In this document: positions 54,163 to 62,124 of the stretch, in pieces
Numbering within the stretch: position 1 is the stretch's first letter
How the letters are laid out: the number at the start of each line of letters is the position of its first letter
Assembly: GCF_003385955.1 (NCBI RefSeq)
Contig: NZ_QRDW01000002.1
Coordinates: 124,001 to 188,000 of the forward strand
Length of the DNA: 64,000 bases
Reading direction: 5' to 3'
DNA from: Aestuariispira insulae
GTDB taxonomy: Bacteria > Pseudomonadota > Alphaproteobacteria > UBA8366 > Aestuariispiraceae
Notes under the pieces: model-generated
The model's input: the letters and a program-made list of their open reading frames with translations, nothing else
Databases searched by the model: none
Told to the model about the DNA's origin: nothing
Position numbers and translations under genes: made by a program

Positions 54163-54750
54163 TCATTCAGGCGTGGGAAGCGGCCCGGCCGGGACGCCGG
54201 CTCCGATATCGATGAATTTCAAATCCAGGATATTGTTGGTCGGCTGGTGACCTGGTTTTTTATGGAGAAACTGCGGTTTTGACACCGCATGGCGCAGGAA
54301 CAGGACCAACGGGCCGCTGATGCCATCGCCATCTAGGGGCAGGCCGAGCATTTCAGAGCGAACGGCCTTGCCTTCGGGATAATGTTGTTCGGTCAGCGCC
54401 CAGACCCCACAGGGCTGACGGTGGGTGGTCCAGATGTTCATGGAGGCCAGATGGCGGCGGCTCTGGTCGACGAAATCAAGGTAATTCACACCTTTGGGGT
54501 CGAAACCAAAATTCTCGACCACTTGGGAGCCTGCCAGGCGGGTCAGGATCTCGTCATCGGAAATCAGCTCAACCAGGATGAAGCTGCCGAGCAGTTGCGG
54601 GATTTCCTCCGGCAGGAAACTGCGGCGCGACGGGACCAAGGAATCATCACGCAAACCATTCCAATAGTTGAAAAATTCAAGGCAAACCGGATGGCAATCC
54701 CGACTTTTGCACGGGTCGGCCTGCAATCTATTCTGATATCCTGTTTCCAT
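54163..54750 (-). CDS. PAS-domain-like protein of unknown function
   Basis: 195 residues from ATG 54750, which has GGGAAG upstream. 'FFNYWNGLRDDSLVPSRRSF' in parts, 'PEEIPQLLGSFILVELISDDE' in parts and 'GVNYLDFVD' match a short PAS_5-like family common in Rhodospirillales, often with no effector domain. The start at 54780 would put two Cys before the usual opening. A signalling partner is not visible. Confidence 0.75.
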   Translation of the reverse strand: METGYQNRLQADPCKSRDCHPVCLEFFNYWNGLRDDSLVPSRRSFLPEEIPQLLGSFILVELISDDEILTRLAGSQVVENFGFDPKGVNYLDFVDQSRRHLASMNIWTTHRQPCGVWALTEQHYPEGKAVRSEMLGLPLDGDGISGPLVLFLRHAVSKPQFLHKKPGHQPTNNILDLKFIDIGAGVPAGPLPTPE

Positions 54751-55013
54751 TTGGTCTTCCCGCTGACACCTGGAACACAAACATGCCGCCGGGGCACAGC
54801 CGGCTGCTTTCCCCTACCTCCCTACCGTATTTTGGTCGGTTAAAAAAGTGTCGAATAAGACGGTAGACCGAGAAACTGCGCCAATTTTGCTGCTTTTGCG
54901 GGAGCGCGTCGGAGAAACAGCCTGGGAAATCATGTACATGCTTGAGATTTGAAAGGCAGACCGGAATAGTGCATCGGCGCTCTTGGAGTTGGGATTCTGG
55001 AGGGATAGATCCT

Positions 55014-55121
55014 ATGCATATTCTGCTGGGGATTGCTGCCGCCGTCGTTGCCGACATCTTTTTTCTGTACCGTTTGGACATAGCGGCCAATGCGGCCCCG
55101 AACTTGGGTTGTTTTGGGTGA
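55014..55121 (+). CDS. Possible small membrane peptide
   Basis: 35 residues from ATG 55014: 'MHILLGIAAAVVADIFFLY' is hydrophobic, then 'RLDIAANAAPNLGCFG'. GGAGGG lies about ten bases upstream. The frame is in the 54751-55191 gap before the sodium channel gene; the rest of that gap is empty. No family known. Weakly supported. Confidence 0.3.
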   Translation: MHILLGIAAAVVADIFFLYRLDIAANAAPNLGCFG

Positions 55122-55191
55122 ATTTGGGCTTGCGCCCGGATAATTGATCCTTACATAAGAGCTGGTCCATAGCATTAAACCGGTAAAGACC

Positions 55192-56049
55192 ATGACCAGC
55201 ATACAGGAAAGTCGCAACGGCACCCGGCAGGGGCCGGTGGAACGAGTGGGGCGCTTTGTCGAGAGCGAGCCCGTGCAGAAAGTGATTATAGCCCTGGTGG
55301 TGATCAATGCGATCATCTTGGGGTTGGAGACCGTGCCGCCGGTCTTTGAAGCCTATGGCCGGATCCTGGTTTTCCTGGATCAGACGATCCTGGCCGTGTT
55401 CGTGGCGGAAATCCTGGCCAAGCTGGCCTGGCGGCGGCATCGGTTCTTCCTGAATGGTTGGAACCTGTTTGATTTTGTGATTGTCGGGATCGCCCTGGTA
55501 CCGGCGTCCGGCGGGTTGAGTGTTCTGCGCGCGTTGCGCATTCTCCGGGCCTTCCGCCTGATCAGCGCGGTGCCGCAGATGCGCCGGGTGGTTGGCGCGT
55601 TGTTCAGCGCGATTCCCGGCATCATGTCGGTTGGCGCGATCATCATGCTGATTTTCTATGTCTCTGCTGTGCTGGCGACCAGTTTCTTCGGGCCGAAATT
55701 CCCGGAATGGTTCGGTGGCCTGGGCGAGAGCTTTTATACCCTGTTCCAGGTCATGACCCTGGAAAGCTGGTCCATGGGGATCGTGCGGCCGGTGATGGCA
55801 GAATATCCGCTGGCCTGGGTCTTCTTCGTGCCTTTCATTCTGATCACCAGCTTTGCGGTTTTGAACCTGTTTATCGGGATCATCGTGGATGCGATGCAAA
55901 GCCAGCATGAAGAAGAGGAAGAGCATATCCAGCAGGGCATGGAGAAATTGCTGCGCGAACAGCGCGACGAGATCCGAGCGCTCCGCGAGGATATGGCGAA
56001 ACTGCGTGAGGCGGTGGAAGAGCGCCGGGCCAATGGCAGGGCAGATTAG
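55192..56049 (+). CDS. Bacterial voltage-gated sodium channel (NavAb/NaChBac type)
   Basis: 285 residues with six spans S1-S6. S4 has arginines every third residue (R113, R116, R119, R122) in LRALRILRAFR. The selectivity filter is TLESWSMG (189-196), which I recall as the filter of sodium-selective NavAb/NavMs. The cytoplasmic tail (about 235-285) is a coiled coil that tetramerises. Four copies form a voltage-gated Na+ pore in the inner membrane. A weak ribosome site precedes the ATG. Such channels are found in marine and alkaliphilic bacteria. Confidence 0.95.
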   Translation: MTSIQESRNGTRQGPVERVGRFVESEPVQKVIIALVVINAIILGLETVPPVFEAYGRILVFLDQTILAVFVAEILAKLAWRRHRFFLNGWNLFDFVIVGIALVPASGGLSVLRALRILRAFRLISAVPQMRRVVGALFSAIPGIMSVGAIIMLIFYVSAVLATSFFGPKFPEWFGGLGESFYTLFQVMTLESWSMGIVRPVMAEYPLAWVFFVPFILITSFAVLNLFIGIIVDAMQSQHEEEEEHIQQGMEKLLREQRDEIRALREDMAKLREAVEERRANGRAD

Positions 56050-56061
56050 TCGCGTGGCGGG

Positions 56062-56109
56062 CTAATAGCGGGGCAGACTAATAGCGGGGCAGACTAATAG
56101 CGGGGCAGG
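56062..56109. repeat. Three tandem 16-base repeats at a gene end
   Basis: CTAATAGCGGGGCAGA is repeated at 56062-56077 and 56078-56093, and with one final base change at 56094-56109. The last copy encodes the last residues and stop of the leftward rhodanese gene (LPRY-stop), so the 3' end has been copied twice into the spacer. Confidence 0.9.
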
Positions 56110-56408
56110 CTGGGATCGATCTGGACCGACCATTGGTCGATACCGCCGTCCAAGTTCAAGACATGTTCAAACCCCTGGCCCAGCAGGAACTGGGTCACCT
56201 GCATGGACCGGCCGCCATGGTGGCACATCACCACGATGGTCCGGTCCCTTGGCAGCTCGGCGACCCGTTGCGGCACCTGCATCATCGGGATATCCAGGCT
56301 GCCGTCCAGGCGGCAGGTTGCCAGTTCTTGAGGCTCTCTGACATCCAACAGGATATGGTCGTCTCCGCGTTCGCGCAGGGCGGCATAATCGGTGATGGAG
56401 ATCTGCAT
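56094..56408 (-). CDS. Rhodanese-like sulfur transferase
   Basis: 104 residues, a single rhodanese domain. 'HILLDVREPQELATCRLDGS' in parts and the active loop CHHGGRS with C62 show the sulfurtransferase fold of the GlpE/PspE type. It moves sulfane sulfur, for example from thiosulfate to cyanide or a protein. No signal peptide, so cytoplasmic. A stop-containing 16-base tandem repeat lies at its 3' end. Confidence 0.9.
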   Translation of the reverse strand: MQISITDYAALRERGDDHILLDVREPQELATCRLDGSLDIPMMQVPQRVAELPRDRTIVVMCHHGGRSMQVTQFLLGQGFEHVLNLDGGIDQWSVQIDPSLPRY

Positions 56409-56460
56409 GGAAAAGCCTCTGTTCCTGTAGGATTGGATGATTGAGGCCTATTCAGCCCGA

Positions 56461-56949
56461 TCAGGGGACCCGTGTCCAGATCTGTTCCTTGCAGATGAAT
56501 AAAACACAGCCTTCCACCTTCAGATTGCCATCCTCTAGCAGAGCCATTTCGGAACTGTAACTGTTGCCGTCCGAAGGGTTGTAGATGGTCCCGTCATCGA
56601 AATGGTTGTTGTCGTCGCCGGGCACAAAACCATTCAGCATCGTCAGCCCGAGCAGGGGCCTGGTTTTCAGCTTGTCATCCTTGTTCAGCCGATCGAGCTT
56701 GGGCTGCCCGTCTTCTGTCGTCGGCTCTTTCAGCCAGACGATCTTGCCGCAGATACCATCTTCGCAATTTTCAATTTTGACATGGCTTTTGCCATCTTTG
56801 GTTTCCCAGGTGCCAAAGACGGCACTGTCGTCGGCCCTTGCATCGGTCATGCCCATCATCAAGATGGCGGCGGCCACCCCGATCAGGGTGCCAAGCCCCA
56901 TAATCAGCGCCGTTTGTTCCAGCGCATTCGCCCGTGATTTCCGTTTCAT
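56461..56949 (-). CDS. DUF2147 family exported protein
   Basis: 162 residues. An N-terminal hydrophobic segment (about 12-34) ends before 'DARADDSAVFGTW'. The mature domain has 'GTWETKDGKSHVKIENCEDG' in parts and 'GKIVWL', then 'CGKI' and a closing 'CVLFICKEQIWTRVP', hallmarks of DUF2147, a small beta-barrel of unknown function. A palindrome ATTACCTATAGGTAAT lies about 73 bases upstream of the ATG. Confidence 0.88.
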   Translation of the reverse strand: MKRKSRANALEQTALIMGLGTLIGVAAAILMMGMTDARADDSAVFGTWETKDGKSHVKIENCEDGICGKIVWLKEPTTEDGQPKLDRLNKDDKLKTRPLLGLTMLNGFVPGDDNNHFDDGTIYNPSDGNSYSSEMALLEDGNLKVEGCVLFICKEQIWTRVP

Positions 56950-57021
56950 TGCCTGTCATTCCCTCTCGTTTACCGCGCCTGTTCGCCGAGATCGGCTAGT
57001 TTTTACGCATAAGTTATATTA

Positions 57022-57037
57022 ATTACCTATAGGTAAT
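57022..57037. promoter_or_regulatory. Perfect palindrome in the DUF2147 promoter
   Basis: ATTACCTATAGGTAAT is a perfect 16-base palindrome. On the minus strand it overlaps a -35-like TTGATT (57041-57036), with TATAAC 16 bases on. It shares TTACCTATAGGT with the protease promoter at 27926. Confidence 0.6.
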
Positions 57038-57050
57038 CAAGAGGGATGGG

Positions 57051-58847
57051 TCAGTGATCTCGCGGGGTCATCAATTCCATGGCGATCTTTTCCGGGGCCG
57101 CCTTGGCGCGTTTTTTCAAAACCGCGATGGCCTTGACCAGGCGATCATGATCAAGCGCGTCCGCCACCGGCGGCAGGGCGATCAGGGCCGCCGCGCAGGA
57201 CAGCATGGGGAACTGGCGGGTTTCGCCGTCCCGTCCGGTGGTTTCGATATAGCCGCGCTCCCGGTCGGTGGCTTCATAGAAGCTTTCGATATCGTTGGCG
57301 AAGGAGTTGAGCACGCCCTGGACCCGGCGGCGTACTTCTTCCAGGTCGGTCTGGGCGAAGGCGGCAAAGAAATCGTCTCCGCCCACATGGCCCAGGAAAA
57401 TACCCGGATCGGTCAGGTGGCGCTGCATGATCTCGGCAAAAAGCAGGATCGCACGGTCACCCTGGCGGAAACCATAATAATCGTTGAAAGGCTTGAAGTC
57501 ATTGAAGTCGAAATAAACAAAGATGTTCGATTCCGGTTTTGGTGCGGCCAGGCAGGCGGCGACGTGATCGCTGATGGAATGGTTGCCGGGCAGCTTTGTC
57601 AGCGGGTTCTGGTCACGGGCCTGTTCCAGGCGCTTTTCATAGACCATATGCAACAAAGACTGTGCCGAGAGGAAACCCAGATAGCGAAACTCATCGACGA
57701 CCAGGATCCCTTCCGGGTTGCGGGCCTGTGCATAGATTTCCAGGATTTCGTCGATGGAGCTGCTGACCTCGGCGATCGGGCATTTGCGGATGAACCGGTC
57801 CTGGGGATTGCCCAGGGCCTTGTTGGTCAACAGGGCATGGCCGAACCGGTTATAGATGATCGATTTCAGATCCTTTTCCTGGATGATGCCGCGTGGGTAA
57901 CCGGAATGGTCAATCACCGGCAAAAGGGAGAGATCGGCCTTGCCACCGAAAATCTCCAGCACTTTTTCCATGCTCTCAGATTCCCGGACGGTCGGCAGCT
58001 TTTCCACATGTTCGCGCACCAGGTTGAGGTCATCTTTTTGTTTCTTGCGCCGTCGGTCGCCTTCATTGATCAGCTGGACCTGGTCATAAACCTCCTGCAG
58101 CTGGGTCATGTCCAGCAGTGGCCGCTCGACCAGATAGCCCTGGACCAGATCACAGCCCATATTCTTACAGGTGAGGAAGTCCGCTTCGTTTTCAACACCT
58201 TCCGCGATCACGGTAATGCCCAGCATATGCGCCATCTTGACGATGGTGGAAATCATCAGGGCTTTTTTATTATCGGTTGCGACCCCATCAATGAAGAAAC
58301 GGTCGATCTTGAGATAATCGGGCTGATGTTCGTAGAGCATATGAAGCTGGGAAAAACCCATGCCATAATCATCAATGGCGATCCGAACCGATTGCTGTCG
58401 ATAGCGGTCGAGCAGTTCGGTCACATGGACGGCGTTGTGATTGTCATGGCGCTCCGACAATTCCAGGCAAAAGGCGCTGGCCGGGATTTTATATTTCTTG
58501 AGAATGCCCCGGGTACCTTCGGGATGATAGTCGGGTGATTCAAAACAGCGGCCATCAAGATTGTAGAACAGACGCTTTGTCGCTGCCTTATGCAGCTTGG
58601 AAAACATGGAAAGCGCCAGTTCGCGCAGGTAGAGATCCGCCTGATGCAGCACACCGAGCGAGAAGGCGGTGTCAAAAACATCCTGGATGGTTTCAAGCCC
58701 CATGTCGCGATGTCCGCGCAACAGGGCTTCATAGCCATAGATCGTGCCGGTATGGGCATTCACGATCGGCTGGAAAGCATAGCGGGTATGTTCATACAGA
58801 CTGGCCAGAAAGGTCTGGTCCGCTGCCAGGTTTTGCGCCTTCATCAT
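57051..58847 (-). CDS. EAL-CBS-GGDEF cyclic-di-GMP protein
   Basis: 598 residues. The EAL domain covers about 20-255 with EALLR (40-44), and 'DDYGMGFSQL' in the middle; the phosphodiesterase residues look present. A pair of CBS-like segments follows (about 280-410). The GGDEF domain (about 430-595) carries GGDDF at 489-493 instead of GGDEF. It is thus a possible cyclic-di-GMP phosphodiesterase with a cyclase-like or regulatory C-terminal domain. The reversed order (EAL first) with CBS between is seen in a known subgroup. No membrane span. Confidence 0.88.
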   Translation of the reverse strand: MMKAQNLAADQTFLASLYEHTRYAFQPIVNAHTGTIYGYEALLRGHRDMGLETIQDVFDTAFSLGVLHQADLYLRELALSMFSKLHKAATKRLFYNLDGRCFESPDYHPEGTRGILKKYKIPASAFCLELSERHDNHNAVHVTELLDRYRQQSVRIAIDDYGMGFSQLHMLYEHQPDYLKIDRFFIDGVATDNKKALMISTIVKMAHMLGITVIAEGVENEADFLTCKNMGCDLVQGYLVERPLLDMTQLQEVYDQVQLINEGDRRRKKQKDDLNLVREHVEKLPTVRESESMEKVLEIFGGKADLSLLPVIDHSGYPRGIIQEKDLKSIIYNRFGHALLTNKALGNPQDRFIRKCPIAEVSSSIDEILEIYAQARNPEGILVVDEFRYLGFLSAQSLLHMVYEKRLEQARDQNPLTKLPGNHSISDHVAACLAAPKPESNIFVYFDFNDFKPFNDYYGFRQGDRAILLFAEIMQRHLTDPGIFLGHVGGDDFFAAFAQTDLEEVRRRVQGVLNSFANDIESFYEATDRERGYIETTGRDGETRQFPMLSCAAALIALPPVADALDHDRLVKAIAVLKKRAKAAPEKIAMELMTPRDH

Positions 58848-59003
58848 GAGTTTTATGTCTTTTCACTGCCACTTCCCAAGGCGGGCATCCTTTCACAGGC
58901 CAAGACAGTTAGCAGTATATTTTTTGTGAAGTTCCTATGACAAAAAACACGGGATTTTAGGTATTTAGCCCAAACCGTTTTAACCCTTGAATCATTTTTT
59001 CTA

Positions 59004-59032
59004 TTGACAGCGGGGACGAAAATGTTTATGTT
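59004..59032 (+). promoter_or_regulatory. Near-consensus promoter upstream of the terminase genes
   Basis: TTGACA (59004-59009), 17 bases, TATGTT (59027-59032). A GC-rich hairpin with a T run starts about 20 bases downstream of the -10, so most transcripts would stop after about 45 bases unless antiterminated. The rest of the 58848-59189 gap holds no gene. Confidence 0.7.
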
Positions 59033-59052
59033 TTGTTCACAATACGAAACAT

Positions 59053-59083
59053 GGGCCCGCACCGAATGGTGGCGGGCCTTTTT
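59053..59083 (+). terminator. Leader terminator before the terminase genes
   Basis: GGCCCGC-ACC (59054-59063) pairs with GGT-GCGGGCC (59068-59078, one bulged G) around GAAT, followed by TTTTT (59079-59083). Its place between promoter and genes suggests attenuation or antitermination control. Confidence 0.75.
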
Positions 59084-59189
59084 CATTGGTGCCGGTGCAG
59101 GCCCATTCCAGAAATCAGCAAGAAGAAACTCACTGTATCCGGCGACGGATAGAGCCGGTTTTCTTCATGCGCTTGGAAAGAGAGGGGAC

Positions 59190-59549
59190 GTGGCGGAAAT
59201 GGAGCGGAAGAGGGGCCGCCCGAAAGGGGCGCGCAATAAGGTGACCGCCGCGATGCGGTCAGCCGCGAGGAACCACAGCAGCGAAGCGCTGGAAACCCTG
59301 CTGGCCTTGATGCGCGGCGGTGATAAGCGGGTCAGCCTGTCGGCGGCGCAGGAAATATTGAACCGGGCCTGGGGCCGGCCGGGGCCGCTGGCGGAACCGG
59401 TAGAGGGCATGGAAGAGGGCATGGCAGACAGGCTCTCGATATTGAGCGACGGGGCTTTGGATGAACGGATCAGGCGATTGCTCGACGAAACCGGATTTGA
59501 TCCGGCTGTTGGAAGAAAAGAGAAAGAGGATCCGGCAGCGGCGGATTGA
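59190..59549 (+). CDS. Probable terminase small subunit-like protein
   Basis: 119 residues from GTG 59190 (ATG 59199 is an alternative). 'RKRGRPKGARNKVTAAM' is the basic start and 'LLALMRGGDKRVSLSAAQEI' in parts plus 'LNRAWGRP' the core; this pattern is common in alphaproteobacterial phage proteins that precede the large terminase. It would bind the packaging site on DNA. Its end overlaps the large-subunit gene by about 89 bases, if that gene starts at 59461. Confidence 0.65.
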   Translation: MAEMERKRGRPKGARNKVTAAMRSAARNHSSEALETLLALMRGGDKRVSLSAAQEILNRAWGRPGPLAEPVEGMEEGMADRLSILSDGALDERIRRLLDETGFDPAVGRKEKEDPAAAD

Positions 59550-60903
59550 GGCTTATTTCCCGGACAGTGGTCCGCTGCGCCGGGCGCTCTATAAGAAGCA
59601 TCTGGCGTTTTTCGAAGCCGGTGCGACCAGGCGCGAACGCTGTTTCATGGCGGCAAACCGGGTCGGCAAGACGGAAAGCGCCGGGGGCTATGAAACGGTT
59701 TTGCATATGACCGGGCGCTATCCCGCCTGGTGGGTGGGGCGGCGGTTTGACAGACCGGTCAAGGCCTGGGCGGCAGGCGACACGGCCGAAACGGTGCGCG
59801 ATATTCTGCAAGGTAAGCTTTTGGGGCCGCAGGGTGCGATCGGCACGGGTCTGATCCCGGCAGATACCTTGGTGCGGACCACCAGGCGCACCGGGGTCAG
59901 TGACGCGGTGATGGATATCCATGTCCGCCATGAAAGCGGCGGAATCAGCCAGTTGACCTTCAAATCCTATGACCAGGGGCGCAAAAAATTTCAGGGAACC
60001 GAAATTGATCTTGTCTGGCTGGATGAGGAGCCGCCGGCGGATATTTACGGCGAATGCCTGGTGCGGACCATGACCACGGGCGGGCTGGTGATGCTGACCT
60101 TCACACCGCTTATGGGTGTTTCGGCGGTGGTGGAGGGATTTATGAAAGAAACAGAAGGCACCAAGGCGCTGATTCAGGCGGGATGGGATGATGTACCCCA
60201 TCTGGACCAGGCGGCGCGGGAGGAATTGAAGAAAGGGTTGCCGGATCATGAGGTTGAAGCACGCTCTCAAGGCATCCCGTCGCTGGGGTCGGGCCGGGTC
60301 TTTCCGGTGGAAGAGGCGGCGGTTGCGGTGCCGCCCTTTGTCCTGCCGGATCATTGGCCGCGGATCTGCGGTATCGATTTCGGTTGGGACCATCCGACCG
60401 CTGCCGTCGAACTGGCGTGGGACCGTGACCATGACGCGCTGTATGTCACAAGGGCCTATCGCCGGGCGCACGCAACCCCTGCCGAACATGCCGCAGCATT
60501 GACCCGTTGGGGGGGCTGGCTGCCCTGGGCCTGGCCCCATGACGGCTACCAGCATGACAAGGGGTCGGGCCGGACCTTGCGCGACCAATATGCCCAGGCC
60601 GGACTTAATATGCTCGATTGCATGGCGACCCATGCCGATGGCGGCAACGGGGTCGAGGCCGGGATCATGGAGATGCTCACTGCCATGCGCGAAGGGCGGT
60701 TCAAAGTTTTTTCCAACCTGGCGGAATGGTTCGGGGAGTTCCGCCTCTATCACCGCAGGCAAGGGCAGATCGTCAAGCTCAAGGACGACCTGATGAGCGC
60801 CACCCGATACGCCATGATGATGCGGCGTGAGGCGGTGACAAAGCCGCGATTGGCAAAAGGGGATCTCTATCAGGCGGAAATGCAGTATCCGCCGGAATTT
60901 TGA
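59461..60903 (+). CDS. Phage terminase large subunit
   Basis: 480 residues. The ATPase site has Walker A 'AANRVGKTES' near 83-92 and Walker B 'DLVWLDEEPP' near 182-191. The nuclease domain opens with 'GIDFGWDHPT' near 305, with metal-binding Asp, followed by 'HDGYQHDKGSG' near 360. It pumps and cuts phage DNA during packaging. The start at ATG 59461 overlaps the preceding gene; a later start near 59500 is possible because the ribosome site here is weak. Confidence 0.9.
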   Translation: MNGSGDCSTKPDLIRLLEEKRKRIRQRRIEAYFPDSGPLRRALYKKHLAFFEAGATRRERCFMAANRVGKTESAGGYETVLHMTGRYPAWWVGRRFDRPVKAWAAGDTAETVRDILQGKLLGPQGAIGTGLIPADTLVRTTRRTGVSDAVMDIHVRHESGGISQLTFKSYDQGRKKFQGTEIDLVWLDEEPPADIYGECLVRTMTTGGLVMLTFTPLMGVSAVVEGFMKETEGTKALIQAGWDDVPHLDQAAREELKKGLPDHEVEARSQGIPSLGSGRVFPVEEAAVAVPPFVLPDHWPRICGIDFGWDHPTAAVELAWDRDHDALYVTRAYRRAHATPAEHAAALTRWGGWLPWAWPHDGYQHDKGSGRTLRDQYAQAGLNMLDCMATHADGGNGVEAGIMEMLTAMREGRFKVFSNLAEWFGEFRLYHRRQGQIVKLKDDLMSATRYAMMMRREAVTKPRLAKGDLYQAEMQYPPEF

Positions 60904-60926
60904 CAAGGGAAGAGGGTAAAACGGAC

Positions 60927-61595
60927 ATGAGCGATCAGCGACAGAATTTCACCTATTATGACCCGAAGACCGGGCGGTTCACCGGCGGCCGGATTGGCGC
61001 GGTGGAGGGCTATCCTGAAAAGGGCTCGACCGCCTGGCGGGCGTCCAATGACCGGATCTTCATCAAGGCGGTCAATGATTATAACCGATCCTTCGGTTAC
61101 CGGCCCGGCGATGACGGGTTTTGGACGCCGCATCTTTTGAAAACACAGGCGATGATCGAGGCAGGCGGATCCCACCATAAAGAGGCCTTTTTGAGTGATC
61201 CGCTGCAGGTGAATAAGCCGCTGGACTGGGTGCCGCGCAAAGCCAGCCTACTGGGATTGGAACGCGGCGATAAGATGACCCCGGAAACCAGTGCCAAGGC
61301 TGCGCTTCTCTGGCTGGATTACAAAGGCTGGCAGCATGACGGCAACGGGGACAAGACCCGGTGGGAAGGCAATGCCAAGGCGTTGTTTGATTATAACGGC
61401 AACCGGGCAATCCACCCCAAAACCGGCGGCGAGCACCGGCAATGGTATGCGGACCGGATCAGCGAGATGGCGGGCAATATGCTGGCCGCGCAGGGGCTGG
61501 ACCCTCACGGCCGCCATAATTCGGCCTCATGGAGCGCAGACGGACAGAGCCTTGATTTGATGGCGCGGGAGGGGGATGATCCGTCCGGTTTTTGA
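60927..61595 (+). CDS. Lytic-transglycosylase-like protein
   Basis: 222 residues, no signal peptide. 'LLKTQAMIEAGGS' resembles the catalytic Glu region of SLT enzymes, 'DPLQVN' the 'MQVN' element and 'ALFDYNGN' the 'AYNGG' element, with 'WYADRISEM' as the final helix. It would cleave peptidoglycan. It could be a phage virion enzyme, an endolysin or a secreted effector. It follows the terminase by 23 bases. Confidence 0.6.
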   Translation: MSDQRQNFTYYDPKTGRFTGGRIGAVEGYPEKGSTAWRASNDRIFIKAVNDYNRSFGYRPGDDGFWTPHLLKTQAMIEAGGSHHKEAFLSDPLQVNKPLDWVPRKASLLGLERGDKMTPETSAKAALLWLDYKGWQHDGNGDKTRWEGNAKALFDYNGNRAIHPKTGGEHRQWYADRISEMAGNMLAAQGLDPHGRHNSASWSADGQSLDLMAREGDDPSGF

Positions 61596-61624
61596 TGCAA
61601 TCTCCTTAGACAGGGTGGGAATTC

Positions 61625-62011
61625 GTGAAAAAGAGTGTGGTGATCGCGGGCGGGATGGCCCTTGGGGTGGCGGTGCTGTTGGGGGTGCATTTCGGCGGAC
61701 AGCAGCTGTTTTCGGCCTGTGAGCGGATTGAGCGCGGGGCGTTTCCGTCCCCCAACGGCCAGTTTGAAGCGCGGCTGATCGAGGTGGATTGCGGCGGAAC
61801 CACGCCGCTTGGCACCCATGTGACCGTGAGTGACCGGACAGCGCAAGAGACCATGACGGTCCTGATCGCCAAAGACAGGCAGGATCTGCGCCTCGAGTGG
61901 GACAGCAATGAAACACTGGATATCGGCCTGCCGGCATTGCCGGATGAGGCCCTGGTGCGCCAGCTTGGCAGCTGGAACGGGATCACGGTTCGCTATCAAC
62001 CGGCCGAATAA
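61625..62011 (+). CDS. Small exported protein of unknown function
   Basis: 128 residues with an N-terminal hydrophobic segment (about 5-22) and then a Cys-containing 'SACERIERGAFPSPNGQFEA' in parts and 'CGGTTPLGTHVTVSD'. It may be a membrane-anchored or periplasmic protein. It starts 29 bases after the lytic enzyme gene, so a link (for example protection against that enzyme) is possible but unproven. No family recognised. Confidence 0.6.
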   Translation: MKKSVVIAGGMALGVAVLLGVHFGGQQLFSACERIERGAFPSPNGQFEARLIEVDCGGTTPLGTHVTVSDRTAQETMTVLIAKDRQDLRLEWDSNETLDIGLPALPDEALVRQLGSWNGITVRYQPAE

Positions 62012-62040
62012 GGATTTTCACCTTTTATCATGGGAAACGG

Positions 62041-62067
62041 AAAGCCGCCTTTTGGGCGGCTTTTTTT
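62041..62067 (+). terminator. Intrinsic terminator
   Basis: AAAGCCGCC and GGCGGCTTT form a perfect stem around TTTTG and are followed by more T. Confidence 0.9.
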
Positions 62068-62124
62068 GTGATCTTTTTTGAGCGCTTTGTTCAGCGGCGC
62101 AACCAATTGAAGGAGCGGAGAGAC

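Noticed and set aside
57054-58538. 494-residue open frame on the plus strand
   Set aside because: Shadow of the EAL-CBS-GGDEF gene.
59470-60906. 478-residue open frame on the minus strand
   Set aside because: Shadow of the terminase gene, whose Walker and nuclease motifs are clear.
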